Shown: positions 15,672 to 24,995, numbered from the stretch's first letter. The stretch is 43,961 nucleotides of DNA from Weissella confusa (GCA_016466735.1 JAAOED010000020.1:1-43961), one strand, 5' to 3'. Notes: generated from the sequence alone by a model not told the origin. Translations and numbers: made by a program.

Positions 15672-17648
15672 TTATCCCTTAACGGCCTTTTCCAATGTCT
15701 CCATTGCGCGTGAGTGACGTGCAATATCTGACATCAACTCTGCTTCAAAGGCATCAACAGACTTTGACTTCGTGTCCGTTGAACCGAAGCGACGAATTGT
15801 AACCGTGTTGTTGTTAACTTCTTCATCACCGATAACCAACGTGTAAGGAACCTTAGACGTTTGAGCATCGCGAATCAAGTAACCCAACTTCTCGTTACGG
15901 TCTTCGTATTCGGCACGGATACCTTGCTTGATCAAACGATCAGCCAAGTCCTTAGCGAACTTACCATGAGCATCGCGGTTAACAGGAATGATACGTACTT
16001 GGTGTGGTGCCAACCAAGTTGGGAACGCACCCTTGTACATTTCAGTCAAGTAAGCCGTGAAGCGCTCCATCGTAGAAATAATTCCACGGTGGATCATAAC
16101 TGGACGGTGCAATTCACCATCTGGTCCAACGTAAGTAACATCGAAACGCTCAGGCAACAAGAAGTCCAATTGGATCGTTGACAACGTCTCTTCACCACCC
16201 AAAGCCGTCTTGATTTGCACGTCCAACTTTGGTCCGTAGAACGCAGCTTCACCTTCAGCTTCGAAGTAATCCAACTCCATGTCGTCCATGGCCTTCTTCA
16301 ACATCGTTTGTGCCTTGTCCCACATATCATCGTCATCGTAGTACTTTTCCGTGTTTTCAGGGTCACGGTATGACAAACGGAAACGGTAATCCGTGATATC
16401 AAAGTCAGCGTATACGTCGATCATCAAGCCCAAAATCTTCTTGAACTCGTCCTCGATTTGGTCTGGCATAACGAACGTGTGACCGTCGTTCAACGTCATT
16501 TCACGAACACGTGACAAACCAGTCAAGGCACCTGACTTCTCGTAACGGTGCATCATTCCCAATTCAGCAATTCGGAATGGCAACTCACGGTATGAACGTG
16601 GCTTGTGCTTAAACACCATGATGTGAGATGGGCAGTTCATTGGACGCAATTCCAAGAACTCGCCATCACCCATATCCATAGGTGGGAACATGTCATCGCG
16701 GTAGTGATCCCAGTGACCTGATTGCTTGTACAAGTTCAAGTTTGACATGATTGGCGTGTAAACGTGTTGGTAACCATCTTGCACTTCACGGTCAACAATG
16801 TAACGCTCCAACGTACGACGGATAGCAGCACCGTTTGGCATCCAAACAGCCAAACCAGCACCAACTTCTTGAGACGTGAAGAACAAGTCTTGCTCAGCAC
16901 CGATCTTACGGTGATCACGTTCCTTAGCTTCTTCACGACGCTTCATTTCAGCATCCAAGTCTTCAGCCGTCCAGAATGCCGTTCCGTAAATACGTTGCAA
17001 CATTGGGTTTGAAGACTTTCCACGCCAGTAAGCACCAGCAACTGACGTCAACTTAAAGTGCTTGATCCAGTTCGTTGATGGTACCAAACCACCACGATCC
17101 AATTCAACGTGCTCACCTTGCACAGCAATTGAGATGTGCTCATCGGCTGGCAAGTCGTTAATCAATTCAATCTTGTATGGATCGTTCTTGAACATTTCCA
17201 AAGCTTCGTCGCGCGTAATCTCACGAGAAACAATTGGCAAGTTTTCTGAAGCAATTTGCTTCATCATCTTTTCAATCTCAGGGAATTGCTCAGCTGAAAT
17301 TTGGCTACCCTCAACCTTATCAGTATCGTAGTAGAAACCGTTGTCGATGGCTGGACCAACACCGTAGTGAATTTGGTCTGGGTACAAACGGTTCAAAGCT
17401 TGTGCCAACAAGTGAGAAACAGAGTGACGCAACAATTGCAATCCTTCTGCATCATCCTTGGTAATCAATGAGAAAGCACCATCTTCTTGAATGCCATCGT
17501 TCATACCAACGTAGTGACCGTTCAACTTACCTGAAACAGACTTCTTAGCCAATGACTTTGAAATACCATTAGCAATTTCCAACGGCGTTACGCCAGCTGG
17601 GAATTCCTTCACAGCACCGTCTGGGAATGTAATCTTTACATCTGCCAT
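15672..17648 (-). CDS. thrS: Threonyl-tRNA synthetase
   Basis: This enzyme charges tRNA-Thr. The start [11 protein letters not shown] at 17648 gives 658 aa, the usual size, with an N-terminal TGS domain (1-60) and an editing domain (~70-230). The class II core includes the zinc ligands in RPMNCPSHI, and the C-terminal anticodon-binding domain begins [10 protein letters not shown]. The open frame continues 67 codons further upstream, but that sequence is the T-box leader and is not coding. Regulated by uncharged tRNA-Thr through the leader at 17698-17935. Monocistronic. Confidence 0.97.
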   Translation of the reverse strand: MADVKITFPDGAVKEFPAGVTPLEIANGISKSLAKKSVSGKLNGHYVGMNDGIQEDGAFSLITKDDAEGLQLLRHSVSHLLAQALNRLYPDQIHYGVGPAIDNGFYYDTDKVEGSQISAEQFPEIEKMMKQIASENLPIVSREITRDEALEMFKNDPYKIELINDLPADEHISIAVQGEHVELDRGGLVPSTNWIKHFKLTSVAGAYWRGKSSNPMLQRIYGTAFWTAEDLDAEMKRREEAKERDHRKIGAEQDLFFTSQEVGAGLAVWMPNGAAIRRTLERYIVDREVQDGYQHVYTPIMSNLNLYKQSGHWDHYRDDMFPPMDMGDGEFLELRPMNCPSHIMVFKHKPRSYRELPFRIAELGMMHRYEKSGALTGLSRVREMTLNDGHTFVMPDQIEDEFKKILGLMIDVYADFDITDYRFRLSYRDPENTEKYYDDDDMWDKAQTMLKKAMDDMELDYFEAEGEAAFYGPKLDVQIKTALGGEETLSTIQLDFLLPERFDVTYVGPDGELHRPVMIHRGIISTMERFTAYLTEMYKGAFPTWLAPHQVRIIPVNRDAHGKFAKDLADRLIKQGIRAEYEDRNEKLGYLIRDAQTSKVPYTLVIGDEEVNNNTVTIRRFGSTDTKSKSVDAFEAELMSDIARHSRAMETLEKAVKG

Positions 17649-17697
17649 ATTGTGTAATCTCCTATTTAATCTGCGTGCGACTTGACGCGCGAAAAAC

Positions 17698-17935
17698 AAA
17701 AACGTCCCGTTACAACAATTATACTTGTCGTAACGGGACGTTTGCACGCGGTACCACCCGAATTCGAGAGGGTTCCCCCTCACCTCATCGTCCCTTAACG
17801 CGGGAAACGGAACTGGTTCACCAGTTCGCTTGGAAGTAGTACCGTTCAACGACCGTTATCTGCCTCCCACCGATGGCAAACTCTCTATAAACAATCTTGT
17901 TCAACGACTTATCTTCGTCAACGCTTTATTCTTAA
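17698..17935 (-). promoter_or_regulatory. thrS leader: Threonine T-box riboswitch leader
   Basis: On the minus strand the leader carries the T-box core GGGTGGTACCGCG (17747-17759), which pairs with the tRNA acceptor end. It is followed by a long terminator hairpin (AAACGTCCCGTTAC / GTAACGGGACGTTT, 17698-17743) ending in GTTTTTG. Stem I upstream begins with AGAGAG and has a GGTGGGAGG apical region. It contains the likely Thr specifier ACT, found twice in GGTACTACTTCC (17832-17843). Uncharged tRNA-Thr is expected to stabilise the antiterminator and switch thrS on. Confidence 0.93.
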
Positions 17936-17938
17936 CTT

Positions 17939-17944
17939 ATTATA
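17939..17944 (-). promoter_or_regulatory. -10 of the thrS promoter
   Basis: TATAAT on the minus strand just before the T-box leader. The hexamer 17 bp upstream (GTTTCA) is a weak -35. The direct repeat TCGAGTTTTCGAG lies in the spacer. Confidence 0.5.
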
Positions 17945-17987
17945 CTCGAAAACTCGAAAAATGAAACCCTTAACTGTTGGTGCATCA

Positions 17988-18791
17988 TTAGTTAACGCCT
18001 TCTTCTTCGCCAGGATTAAACCATGAAGCATGAGCATTAGTCTTTTGGACCGTCAAGTCAAAATAGTGAACGATCTTATCTGGTGCATCGTGCCATTCCC
18101 ACGACTTATCCAATGACGCTTTCGTAATAATACGATATTGCGTACTTGGAAATAAGCAACTGATAATCGTCAGTTGCGGTGATTGTGTTTGGCGCAACAC
18201 GTTGGTATCTCCCTTATTTACCAAGATTTGGTTCGTCACCTTATATTCGTAAATACCTGACCGGTTTGCCATGTATATTGGCTGGCCATTTAACCAATCG
18301 CTCCCTTTTAGTTCACCATCAACAAGGTAAGGCGCATCCTGATTAAGTCTTTCCTGCAAGGCAGAAAAGCCAGTTTTACCATCATTAAAATTGTGACTAG
18401 CTAAGCCGTAATTCCCTTGTCCCATAACCGGCACCTGTTTACCATCCGGATCATCAGCCGTGCGATTCGCATAATTTGCCCCAGCATCTAAGCCAACCTC
18501 ACTGTATGCATTATCGAAGATTGGTTGCAAAATTCCCAGTGATGGCATGCTGACAAAGCCTTGTTTATGCAAGCCTTCAGCGCGGTGGGTTTCCTTCATC
18601 ATCCGATTAACAATAGCTTGTCGATCAGATAGGTTAATTTTCTCATTAGACACCTTAACCCGCTGCTTCAATTCTTCGTGTTGAATTGTGCCGCGGATAT
18701 TCAACGTGTTCTCTTGGTACCCGTAATAGCCACCGGCTACGACACCTCCTACCAAGACAGCCGGCACGACTCGCCGTATTAGCTTACTCAT
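17988..18791 (-). CDS. srtA: Class A sortase
   Basis: This 267-aa membrane transpeptidase anchors LPxTG-type proteins to peptidoglycan. One N-terminal membrane segment (~6-25) is followed by the sortase barrel. His133 (GLASHNF), Cys212 (LTIISC) and Arg220 (STQYR) form the expected catalytic triad, with the family's LSG/ILQP start motif at SLGILQPIFDN. ISCLFPS replaces the more common TLITC, a mild variant. It has its own promoter at 18824-18852, and AGGGGG lies 7 nt before the ATG. No LPxTG substrate gene is in this window, which suggests the housekeeping enzyme. Confidence 0.92.
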   Translation of the reverse strand: MSKLIRRVVPAVLVGGVVAGGYYGYQENTLNIRGTIQHEELKQRVKVSNEKINLSDRQAIVNRMMKETHRAEGLHKQGFVSMPSLGILQPIFDNAYSEVGLDAGANYANRTADDPDGKQVPVMGQGNYGLASHNFNDGKTGFSALQERLNQDAPYLVDGELKGSDWLNGQPIYMANRSGIYEYKVTNQILVNKGDTNVLRQTQSPQLTIISCLFPSTQYRIITKASLDKSWEWHDAPDKIVHYFDLTVQKTNAHASWFNPGEEEGVN

Positions 18792-18823
18792 TAGGTGCCC
18801 CCTTCGTTTCTCTTAGTCAGTCT

Positions 18824-18852
18824 ATTCTAGTGCCAGAAAGGTCTGTGGACAA
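18824..18852 (-). promoter_or_regulatory. Sortase promoter
   Basis: TTGTCC (18847-18852), 17 bp, TAGAAT (18824-18829) on the minus strand, ~33 nt before the start codon. Confidence 0.6.
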
Positions 18853-18883
18853 GTCAATCATCAGCAAATTATTTTTAAACGAA

Positions 18884-18915
18884 CAAAAAGATTGGTATCA
18901 GCTACCAATCTTTTT
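18884..18915 (-). terminator. Terminator between the orphan gene and the sortase gene
   Basis: AAAAAGATTGGTA / TACCAATCTTTTT stem. It has T-runs on both strands, so it could work both ways; it serves the gene at 18938. Confidence 0.88.
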
Positions 18916-18937
18916 GAGTTTCAATAAATTTAGTTAA

Positions 18938-19198
18938 CTATTGCAAAGTTACGCCAGCCTCACGCGCTAGTTGACGCAATTCAGAAGATTCCAAATGTAA
19001 ATCCGAACGTAGTCGCCCAAATGAAATTCCTGGCTTGTTGGCGACACGATCTTGAATACGCTTGATTTGACGCTCACGATACTCACTCTTGTGGGCACTT
19101 TCGTTTTCAACCGTCACGCTAAATTCTGATGCTGCAGACGTTGCAAAGGTATAGTTTAATTGTCCGACCCCTGTTGACATTGATGTAAAGTTAGCCAT
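18938..19198 (-). CDS. Orphan 86-aa protein, paralogue A
   Basis: I do not recognise the family. The protein is the paralogue of the one at 19370-19630: both are 86 aa and share MSTGVGxLNY, EFxVxVEN, QIKRIQDRVA and LRQLAREAGV. No signal peptide or membrane segment is seen. The N-terminal half looks beta-rich, and the C-terminal half (DRVANKPGISFGRLRSDLHL, then ESSELRQLAREAGV) looks helical, perhaps a small winged-helix-like fold (inference). The start at 19198 matches the paralogue; a start 15 nt earlier would sit on the G-tract. It has its own -10 TATAAT (19254-19259) and a terminator. Confidence 0.75.
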   Translation of the reverse strand: MANFTSMSTGVGQLNYTFATSAASEFSVTVENESAHKSEYRERQIKRIQDRVANKPGISFGRLRSDLHLESSELRQLAREAGVTLQ

Positions 19199-19203
19199 GA
19201 TAG

Positions 19204-19211
19204 CCCCCCCC
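19204..19211 (-). promoter_or_regulatory. Eight-G tract acting as Shine-Dalgarno
   Basis: A run of eight G on the minus strand lies 5 nt before the ATG at 19198 and is the only purine-rich site there. The paralogue uses GGGGGA at the equivalent place. Confidence 0.6.
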
Positions 19212-19323
19212 AATAACCGTACATTGACGATGTTTTTCTTTAAGATAGTTCCTATTATACGCCATTGTTCGTAAAAACGCGATTTTTTGTTTCTTATATC
19301 GACTTTTCGTTCATAAATAAAGA

Positions 19324-19362
19324 AAAAATCCGATGTTTCAGATAGAAAAACATCGGATTTTT
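19324..19362 (-). terminator. Terminator after orphan paralogue B
   Basis: AAAAATCCGATGTTT / AAACATCGGATTTTT-type stem (11 bp core) with T-runs on either strand. Confidence 0.9.
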
Positions 19363-19369
19363 AAGTTAA

Positions 19370-19630
19370 TTATCGTAGTTCAACACCAGCTTCACGCGCG
19401 AGTTGGCGCAAATCAGCTGTTTCTAAATTCAAATCAGCGCGCAAACGTGCAAACGTGATATCTGGCTTAGTTGCCACACGATCTTGAATGCGCTTAATTT
19501 GTGCTTCGCGATAGTGGTTCGGACGACCGCTTGCGTTTTCTACTTTTACGCCAAATTCGGCTGCAGTAGGTGTTGAAAATGAATAGTTCAACTTTCCAAC
19601 ACCCGTCGACATTGCTGAATAATCTGCCAT
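19370..19630 (-). CDS. Orphan 86-aa protein, paralogue B
   Basis: Paralogue of 18938-19198, with about two thirds of residues identical by eye. Conserved blocks are MSTGVGKLNYSF, EFGVKVEN, QIKRIQDRVA, RLRADLNLE and LRQLAREAGVEL. The linker between VEN and the helical half varies most. GGGGGA precedes the ATG. It is transcribed alone from the region upstream of 19631 (TATGAT -10 near 19665) and ends at its own terminator, so the two genes are separate units made by duplication rather than an operon. Function unknown. Confidence 0.8.
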   Translation of the reverse strand: MADYSAMSTGVGKLNYSFSTPTAAEFGVKVENASGRPNHYREAQIKRIQDRVATKPDITFARLRADLNLETADLRQLAREAGVELR

Positions 19631-19747
19631 AATGTTTCCCCCATATGACTATCTCTAATTTAGAAATATCATACAAGTCATATATGGCTGAATTGTGATT
19701 TGTTTCCGAAGTCTAAAGAAGCAAATTTTGTCCGTGAAGTCAAATAA

Positions 19748-20911
19748 TCAATTTTGCTTGCGCCATAAATCTGAAAGGTGCCATTGTGGTCGACCAACCA
19801 AGAATCCAAATGGCGGTAGCTTAAACGCAACGTAAGAAATACCGTAACCAACTGCAACCGTCAGTGCAAACACCAACGGAATCATCAAAAAGTTACCCCA
19901 CGTTGGCAGATTCAAGACGGACACCCCGGCCTCTACAATCCAGAGTGCTACGGTTTGTGACAAGTAAATACCGAACGAAATTTTCGCACCGGTTGAGACG
20001 AAAGCAACAAACCACTTAGGTAGACCGTTTTCACGATATGTGACGTATTGTTGCCCCAACCAAATAATGAAGCCGATAATAAACAAATCATAGACAAAGA
20101 TATAAGGTTGGTGGATTTCTAACGTCTTCTTCAAAGTCAAACCAAGTACAGTTTGGTTGTACCAGAACTCGCCGACCGTACCAATGGCCAAAATGATTGT
20201 CATCCACCCGATAAAGCCGTGATTACGCTTAATAAAGTCTACGAATTCCGCGTAGTGAATCGACGCGAAGCCACCCAAAACAAAGTAGAATTGGTAAACC
20301 AAAAGATTAAAGCCATAATTTTTCAGCAAGAATGGCCAGTCTGACGTATGCAAATGTGGCATCCCATACTTCAAGAAGACCAATAGCAGAATTTGCACCA
20401 AGAATGAGATGAACAAAATGTGCCAGTGATGCTTATTAAAGCGCTTGAAAAGCCATACTAGTAGCGGAAATACTAAGTAAAGTTGCAAGGTCACCATGAT
20501 GTAGTACATGTAGTAATCAGTACCATGGGTCACCAAGTAACCAAACCTTGGCCAAAAGGTTCCCCAACTAAAGCGACTGTGAATTAACATATCCAACATC
20601 AAAATGATGAATGTCCAGCTGACGAAAGGAATCAATACCCCGAGATAACGTTTCTTCCAGAAAGACCAAATGTGCATGTCTTTGTTGTAGTGCTGTAAAA
20701 ATAACACCAATCCCGTGATGAACATGAATCCCATTCGCGTGAAGTGCAGTGAAAGGTGCGTCATATCCAGGAATTCCTGTTCCCAAGATTCATTCACGAT
20801 ATACCCGCCCATCATCGAGGTCACGTGATTCAACAAGACCCCCGAAATAAAAATAATACGTAAGAAGTCAACCTCATAAAGGTACGGCTTCTTCTTTTTT
20901 TCTTCTGCCAT
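19748..20911 (-). CDS. Acyltransferase-3 family membrane protein
   Basis: This 387-aa protein has about ten membrane segments and the N-terminal signature EVDFLRIIFISGVLLNH, with the conserved Arg and His of the AT3 (OafA-like) family. These enzymes move acyl groups across the membrane onto surface polysaccharides, peptidoglycan or lipids. It starts 3 nt after the stop of the acyl-CoA ligase gene, a spacing that strongly implies translation coupling. The ligase could make the acyl donor this protein uses (inference). No terminator is evident after it. Confidence 0.85.
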   Translation of the reverse strand: MAEEKKKKPYLYEVDFLRIIFISGVLLNHVTSMMGGYIVNESWEQEFLDMTHLSLHFTRMGFMFITGLVLFLQHYNKDMHIWSFWKKRYLGVLIPFVSWTFIILMLDMLIHSRFSWGTFWPRFGYLVTHGTDYYMYYIMVTLQLYLVFPLLVWLFKRFNKHHWHILFISFLVQILLLVFLKYGMPHLHTSDWPFLLKNYGFNLLVYQFYFVLGGFASIHYAEFVDFIKRNHGFIGWMTIILAIGTVGEFWYNQTVLGLTLKKTLEIHQPYIFVYDLFIIGFIIWLGQQYVTYRENGLPKWFVAFVSTGAKISFGIYLSQTVALWIVEAGVSVLNLPTWGNFLMIPLVFALTVAVGYGISYVAFKLPPFGFLVGRPQWHLSDLWRKQN

Positions 20912-20914
20912 AAA

Positions 20915-22429
20915 TTACTGCGCCAGTTGTTCAACCAACTTGTGGCGCATCACCTTTCCTGTAGGATTACGTGGATAGTCAGTGACAAAAACGACCTTAG
21001 TGGGACGAGCTGGCCGTGACAAGGTTGTTGCTGCATGTTCCAAAACTGCCTTGGTCATATTCGTCTCAGACAAGGTCACCCCGTCGTTCACAATAATTAC
21101 TGCCGTGACTTCTTCGCCATATAACTTATCTGGCAAACCGACAACCACAATATCCTTTACAAATTCTAATTGGCGTATCGCCCCTTCAATCGCCGCCGGT
21201 GCTACCTTTTCACCACCTCGACTGATAATTTCCTTGATGCGACCAACAATTGTTAAGTACCCTTCAGTGTCGAATTGGCCAAGATCACCCGTGCGTAACC
21301 ATCCCTCATAGAACGAACTTGGGTTTGAATCGACGTAATCCGTAATGACGTGATCCCCACGCAATAAAATTTCACCGGCTACATCAGCATCCGTGGTTAA
21401 TTCGCCATTCACTAACAAAGCAATATCCGTTGCGACCGGTAGCCCAACCGTTCCAGCTTTAGGTGCATCAAACGGATTCAACGCGATCAAAGACGCAGCT
21501 TCAGTCATGCCATACCCTTCAATAACCGGAATGCCAAACGTTGCTTCGAAGACTGCCAAACTTTCCGCTGGCAATGAGAATGACGCTGAGCGCACGTACT
21601 GAATGTGCATCTCGGCACGCCGTACATCGAAACGTTGCTTAGCCGTCTCATTCATCTCTAGAATTTGAATAATCGTTGGTACGATTGATGCCCAAGTGAC
21701 ACCGTGGTCGGCCACTGCATCCCAGAACTTTGATGCTGAGAACTTCTCCGCGATGACCAATTTGCCACCCGATAAGCGTGTTCCAAGAATAGAAATCACT
21801 TGCGCATTTACGTGGAACATTGGCATCACTACCATCGTGGCATCAGCATTTGTTAGCCCCTGTGACTCACCAATGTGTGTTGCTGAGTTAAAAAGTTGTG
21901 CGTGAGTCAGCCCAACCCGTTTAGGCTTACCGGTTGAACCCGATGTATTCAAAATGACAGCCAAATCGGTGTCCGCTAAGTCATCAACCGGCATCCCAGC
22001 TGGCGCTACATCGGTGTTGTGATATAGGTTCAACGTCCACTCGCCTAGTGCCACCGGTTGCGCACGAAATTGTTCGTCCCCTGCTAACACTTCTTGAAAA
22101 CTATCATCCCCAATCATCGCGACATAGTGATACTCGTCAAACTCTGACTTGATTTCAGTCACTGCGCTCGATGGTGCAATCGGGTGGGCAATCGCACCAA
22201 TCGTCCACAAAGCTTGTTCAATAACGGGATAGCTAACTGCGTTGGTCAACGCCAGCAATACCACGTCTCCTTTGCCAATACCGGCAACACGAAAAGTGTC
22301 AGCCAAATCAGCCACCAAGTTCGCGATTTCTTGACCAGTGTACGAACGATCATCTGCCAATGACACCATCATCACGTCATCTGCGCGCTCAGCCAATTGT
22401 GTTTGTAACCTGTCTATTAATACTGTCAT
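20915..22429 (-). CDS. AMP-forming acyl-CoA ligase (adenylating enzyme)
   Basis: This 504-aa ANL-superfamily enzyme has the P-loop LNTSGSTGKPKRVGLTH (~165-181), the A5 motif GYGMTEAA, WLRTGDLG, RIKEIISRGGEKVAPAAIE and the C-terminal catalytic lysine region PRNPTGKVMRHKL. By eye, VVMPMFHVNA, FSASKFWDAV and WASIVPTIIQIL recall the oxalate/short-acid CoA-ligase branch (Pcs60-like), but the substrate is not proved. Located between the ABC importer (27 nt) and the acyltransferase (3 nt) in one operon. Confidence 0.88.
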   Translation of the reverse strand: MTVLIDRLQTQLAERADDVMMVSLADDRSYTGQEIANLVADLADTFRVAGIGKGDVVLLALTNAVSYPVIEQALWTIGAIAHPIAPSSAVTEIKSEFDEYHYVAMIGDDSFQEVLAGDEQFRAQPVALGEWTLNLYHNTDVAPAGMPVDDLADTDLAVILNTSGSTGKPKRVGLTHAQLFNSATHIGESQGLTNADATMVVMPMFHVNAQVISILGTRLSGGKLVIAEKFSASKFWDAVADHGVTWASIVPTIIQILEMNETAKQRFDVRRAEMHIQYVRSASFSLPAESLAVFEATFGIPVIEGYGMTEAASLIALNPFDAPKAGTVGLPVATDIALLVNGELTTDADVAGEILLRGDHVITDYVDSNPSSFYEGWLRTGDLGQFDTEGYLTIVGRIKEIISRGGEKVAPAAIEGAIRQLEFVKDIVVVGLPDKLYGEEVTAVIIVNDGVTLSETNMTKAVLEHAATTLSRPARPTKVVFVTDYPRNPTGKVMRHKLVEQLAQ

Positions 22430-22456
22430 GTCAGCCCTTTCTCTCTAAATATGTTG

Positions 22457-23422
22457 TTACTTAATTGCGATAACGTTATCGGTCGTGTTAATTTGCTTCT
22501 TAATCAAACCGTTCTCGTAGAACACATCGGCGATTTGTTGCTCTTCAGCGACAACCTCATCTGTCACTGTTCTCAAAGTCCAATCACGACGACTCACCAT
22601 CTTTTCAACGATATCCTGCTTCATTGACAAGGCCTTCGTCAGCAACTTAACTAACTTCTTTGGATGTTCATTTGCCCAAGTCATGTCAGCAGCCAAATAC
22701 TTTACCAACAACTTGTTAACCTTTTTGTGTTTCTTTGCATACTTCTGCGTTGACAAAATAAAGTCACGGTTATTTGAAAGTCCTTCACCAGTCGTCAACA
22801 CCTTGGCGTTTTGGGTCACTTCACCTTGCGCTGTGTATGGATCCCAAGTTACCCAAGCGTCGACTTTGCCCTTAGAAAATGCAATGGCGGCATCTGACTG
22901 CTTCATGTTTACCCAGGTCACATCCTCTTTGCTCAAGCCAGCTTTTTGCAACGCCATCAGCAACAAGTACTGTGATGATGTGCTTTGCGTGTAGGCAACT
23001 TTCTTGCCCTTCAAATCAGTAACCGACGCGATGGCCGAGTTTTCCTGAATCAGGATTGCAGAACCAGACGAACGTGTTGCGCCGGCGGCAATGTAAGCAA
23101 TGTCTGTCCCGCTGGCCGCGGCAGTAACTGGCGGTGTATCCCCAGTCCGGGCATAGTCGATTTTACCCGTCGCCAATGCCTGCATTTCCGAGGCACCGTC
23201 AGCAAACTCCTTGTAGACTACTTTATAGCCATGTTCTGCCATCTTTTCGACCAGTACGCCACGTTCCCGTGAAACATCTACCGGATCACCCTTTTGGTAG
23301 CCAATTGTCACCGTTTCCAAGTTTTCGCCTGACGTAACCGTTTGGCGGTATCCGTAATATGTCCCCCCAGCCCAGGCAACCAATAACACCGTTAATAAAA
23401 TTTTTAAAAATCTACGTTTCAT
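22457..23422 (-). CDS. ssuA: ABC transporter substrate-binding protein, SsuA/taurine type
   Basis: This 321-aa protein has an N-terminal hydrophobic segment (~5-22) without an obvious lipobox Cys, so it is probably membrane-tethered. The binding-protein fold has VTIGYQKGDPVDVSRERG, DYARTGDTPPVTAAASGTDI, SSGSAILIQ and WVTWDPYTA, typical of aliphatic sulfonate/nitrate/taurine binders. It works with the ATPase and permease upstream in the same operon. No desulfonation enzyme (SsuD) is nearby, so sulfonate as the ligand is a family label only; the downstream ligase suggests a carboxylic acid is possible. Confidence 0.88.
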   Translation of the reverse strand: MKRRFLKILLTVLLVAWAGGTYYGYRQTVTSGENLETVTIGYQKGDPVDVSRERGVLVEKMAEHGYKVVYKEFADGASEMQALATGKIDYARTGDTPPVTAAASGTDIAYIAAGATRSSGSAILIQENSAIASVTDLKGKKVAYTQSTSSQYLLLMALQKAGLSKEDVTWVNMKQSDAAIAFSKGKVDAWVTWDPYTAQGEVTQNAKVLTTGEGLSNNRDFILSTQKYAKKHKKVNKLLVKYLAADMTWANEHPKKLVKLLTKALSMKQDIVEKMVSRRDWTLRTVTDEVVAEEQQIADVFYENGLIKKQINTTDNVIAIK

Positions 23423-23433
23423 GTTATTTCCCT

Positions 23434-24150
23434 CTAGTCCGCCAGGATGAAGTCTTGAACGACATCAGCAGCTTGAATCATGGCCATTTCATCATCAGAA
23501 CCACGAAGCCCCGAAACTTCTAACCCAAGGTTACCGTGTTTAATTACGACAACCCGGTCAGCCATCTTAACGGCTTCGCGAACATCGTGGGTAATCAATA
23601 TCGTCGTCAAATTTTCCTGTGACACGACGTCACCAATCAACTCTTGCATGCGCAAACGCGTCAAGGCATCCAACGCACCCAACGGCTCATCCAATAACAA
23701 TAGTTTTGGGGAAGACATCAAGGCACGTGCTAAAGCAACTCGTTGCTTTTGTCCGCCTGACAATTGACCAGGAAAATAATCTGCATAGTCAGCAAGTTGG
23801 ACCAAGTTCAACAGCTCGCGAGCGCGGGCCTGTGCATCCTTATTGCGTGACTTGAATGACAAGTTATCCAAAACCGTCAACCATGGTAACAATCGGTCAT
23901 CTTGAAACATCACTCGAGCTGACTTGTTCAATCCTGTCAAAGCTTGTCCATTCATTAAAAGCTGGCCCGATGAAACTGATTCCAAACCAGCAATTAAGCG
24001 TAGCAAAGTTGACTTACCACCACCAGATTCTCCAACGAAGGCCACAAACTCACCTGCTTGGATATCAAAATTAACAGACTTTAGAACTTGGTGCTCACCG
24101 TAACGCTTTTCGACGTTTTGAATTTGTACGACGGCTGTGTTATTTGACAT
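23434..24150 (-). CDS. ssuB: ABC transporter ATPase, SsuB type
   Basis: This 238-aa ATPase has Walker A GESGGGKST, signature LSGGQKQR, Walker B LLLLDEPLGALDALTR and an ITHDVREA H-loop. The DALTR after Walker B is characteristic of SsuB/TauB/NrtD ATPases. The start MSNNTAVVQ (24150) overlaps the permease end by 11 nt; longer in-frame starts read through the permease gene. Energises uptake by the permease at 24140-24952. Confidence 0.95.
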   Translation of the reverse strand: MSNNTAVVQIQNVEKRYGEHQVLKSVNFDIQAGEFVAFVGESGGGKSTLLRLIAGLESVSSGQLLMNGQALTGLNKSARVMFQDDRLLPWLTVLDNLSFKSRNKDAQARARELLNLVQLADYADYFPGQLSGGQKQRVALARALMSSPKLLLLDEPLGALDALTRLRMQELIGDVVSQENLTTILITHDVREAVKMADRVVVIKHGNLGLEVSGLRGSDDEMAMIQAADVVQDFILAD

Positions 24151-24952
24151 TCGCTTTACCACCTTCCGCACGCTGCCATTCAAGCAATAACATTTCGAAC
24201 AATTGTGCAATCCAATCTGAAACCTTACCTAAAATGGCATAAATCAAAATTGCCAAGAAAATGGTTGGCATATCTAAAAATTGTTGCGCATTGGTTTCCA
24301 TGTACCCAATTCCTGAGCTTGATGAAATCGTCTCAGACACAATCAAAGTCGTCCACATCACACCCAAAGCGTAACGGAAGCCCATCAAAATTGTGGGCAT
24401 CGCCCCGGGCAACACTATCTTCGTGAACATTTGCCACTTCGACAAACCGTACGAACGGCCCATTTCAATCAAATTGGGGTCGATTGATCGAATGCCGTGG
24501 AAGGTATTAATGTAGATTGGGAACATAACACCAATCGCCACCAATGAAATCTTAGCTGATTCGTTTATACCAATCCAAATAATAATCAGCGGAATCAAAG
24601 CCAGGTGCGGAATGTTACGTACCATTTGAATCGTTGAGTTGAACAAGGCGCGGCTTGTCTTTGACAGACCATTCGCGACACCTAAGACAAACCCAATCAA
24701 GCCACCGATGATTAATCCCATCGTGGCTCGGTACAAAGAAATCCCCATGTTCTCTTGCAGCGTACCCGCTTGCCAGAGTGACACGCCTTTATCGACAACC
24801 GCCAGTGGACTAGGTACATATGTCCCATCCACCCAGTTTGCATCAACAGCAAGCTGCCAGATAATGATTAGCCCGACTGGAATCAGCCAGGGCAAAAAAC
24901 GTTCGAGTGACTGTTTGGAAAAGACGTCACCTCGTTTATCGGAATTATTCAA
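24140..24952 (-). CDS. ssuC: ABC transporter permease, SsuC type
   Basis: This 270-aa membrane protein has about six segments and the EAA loop (EMGRSYGLSKWQMFTKIVLPG) that docks the ATPase. It belongs to the nitrate/sulfonate/taurine permease family (BPD_transp_1). The start is a TTG at 24950-24952 (MNNSDKRG), supported by AGGAG about 9 nt upstream; no better ATG is present nearby. First gene of the five-gene operon permease-ATPase-binding protein-ligase-acyltransferase. Confidence 0.93.
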   Translation of the reverse strand: MNNSDKRGDVFSKQSLERFLPWLIPVGLIIIWQLAVDANWVDGTYVPSPLAVVDKGVSLWQAGTLQENMGISLYRATMGLIIGGLIGFVLGVANGLSKTSRALFNSTIQMVRNIPHLALIPLIIIWIGINESAKISLVAIGVMFPIYINTFHGIRSIDPNLIEMGRSYGLSKWQMFTKIVLPGAMPTILMGFRYALGVMWTTLIVSETISSSSGIGYMETNAQQFLDMPTIFLAILIYAILGKVSDWIAQLFEMLLLEWQRAEGGKANVK

Positions 24953-24995
24953 ACTCTCTGCTCCTCTATCTATTTTGCACCACTAACGGTGTCTG

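Noticed and set aside
17649-17849. 67-residue N-terminal extension of ThrS
   Set aside because: The region is the T-box leader with its terminator hairpin. The family start [11 protein letters not shown] at 17648 is intact.
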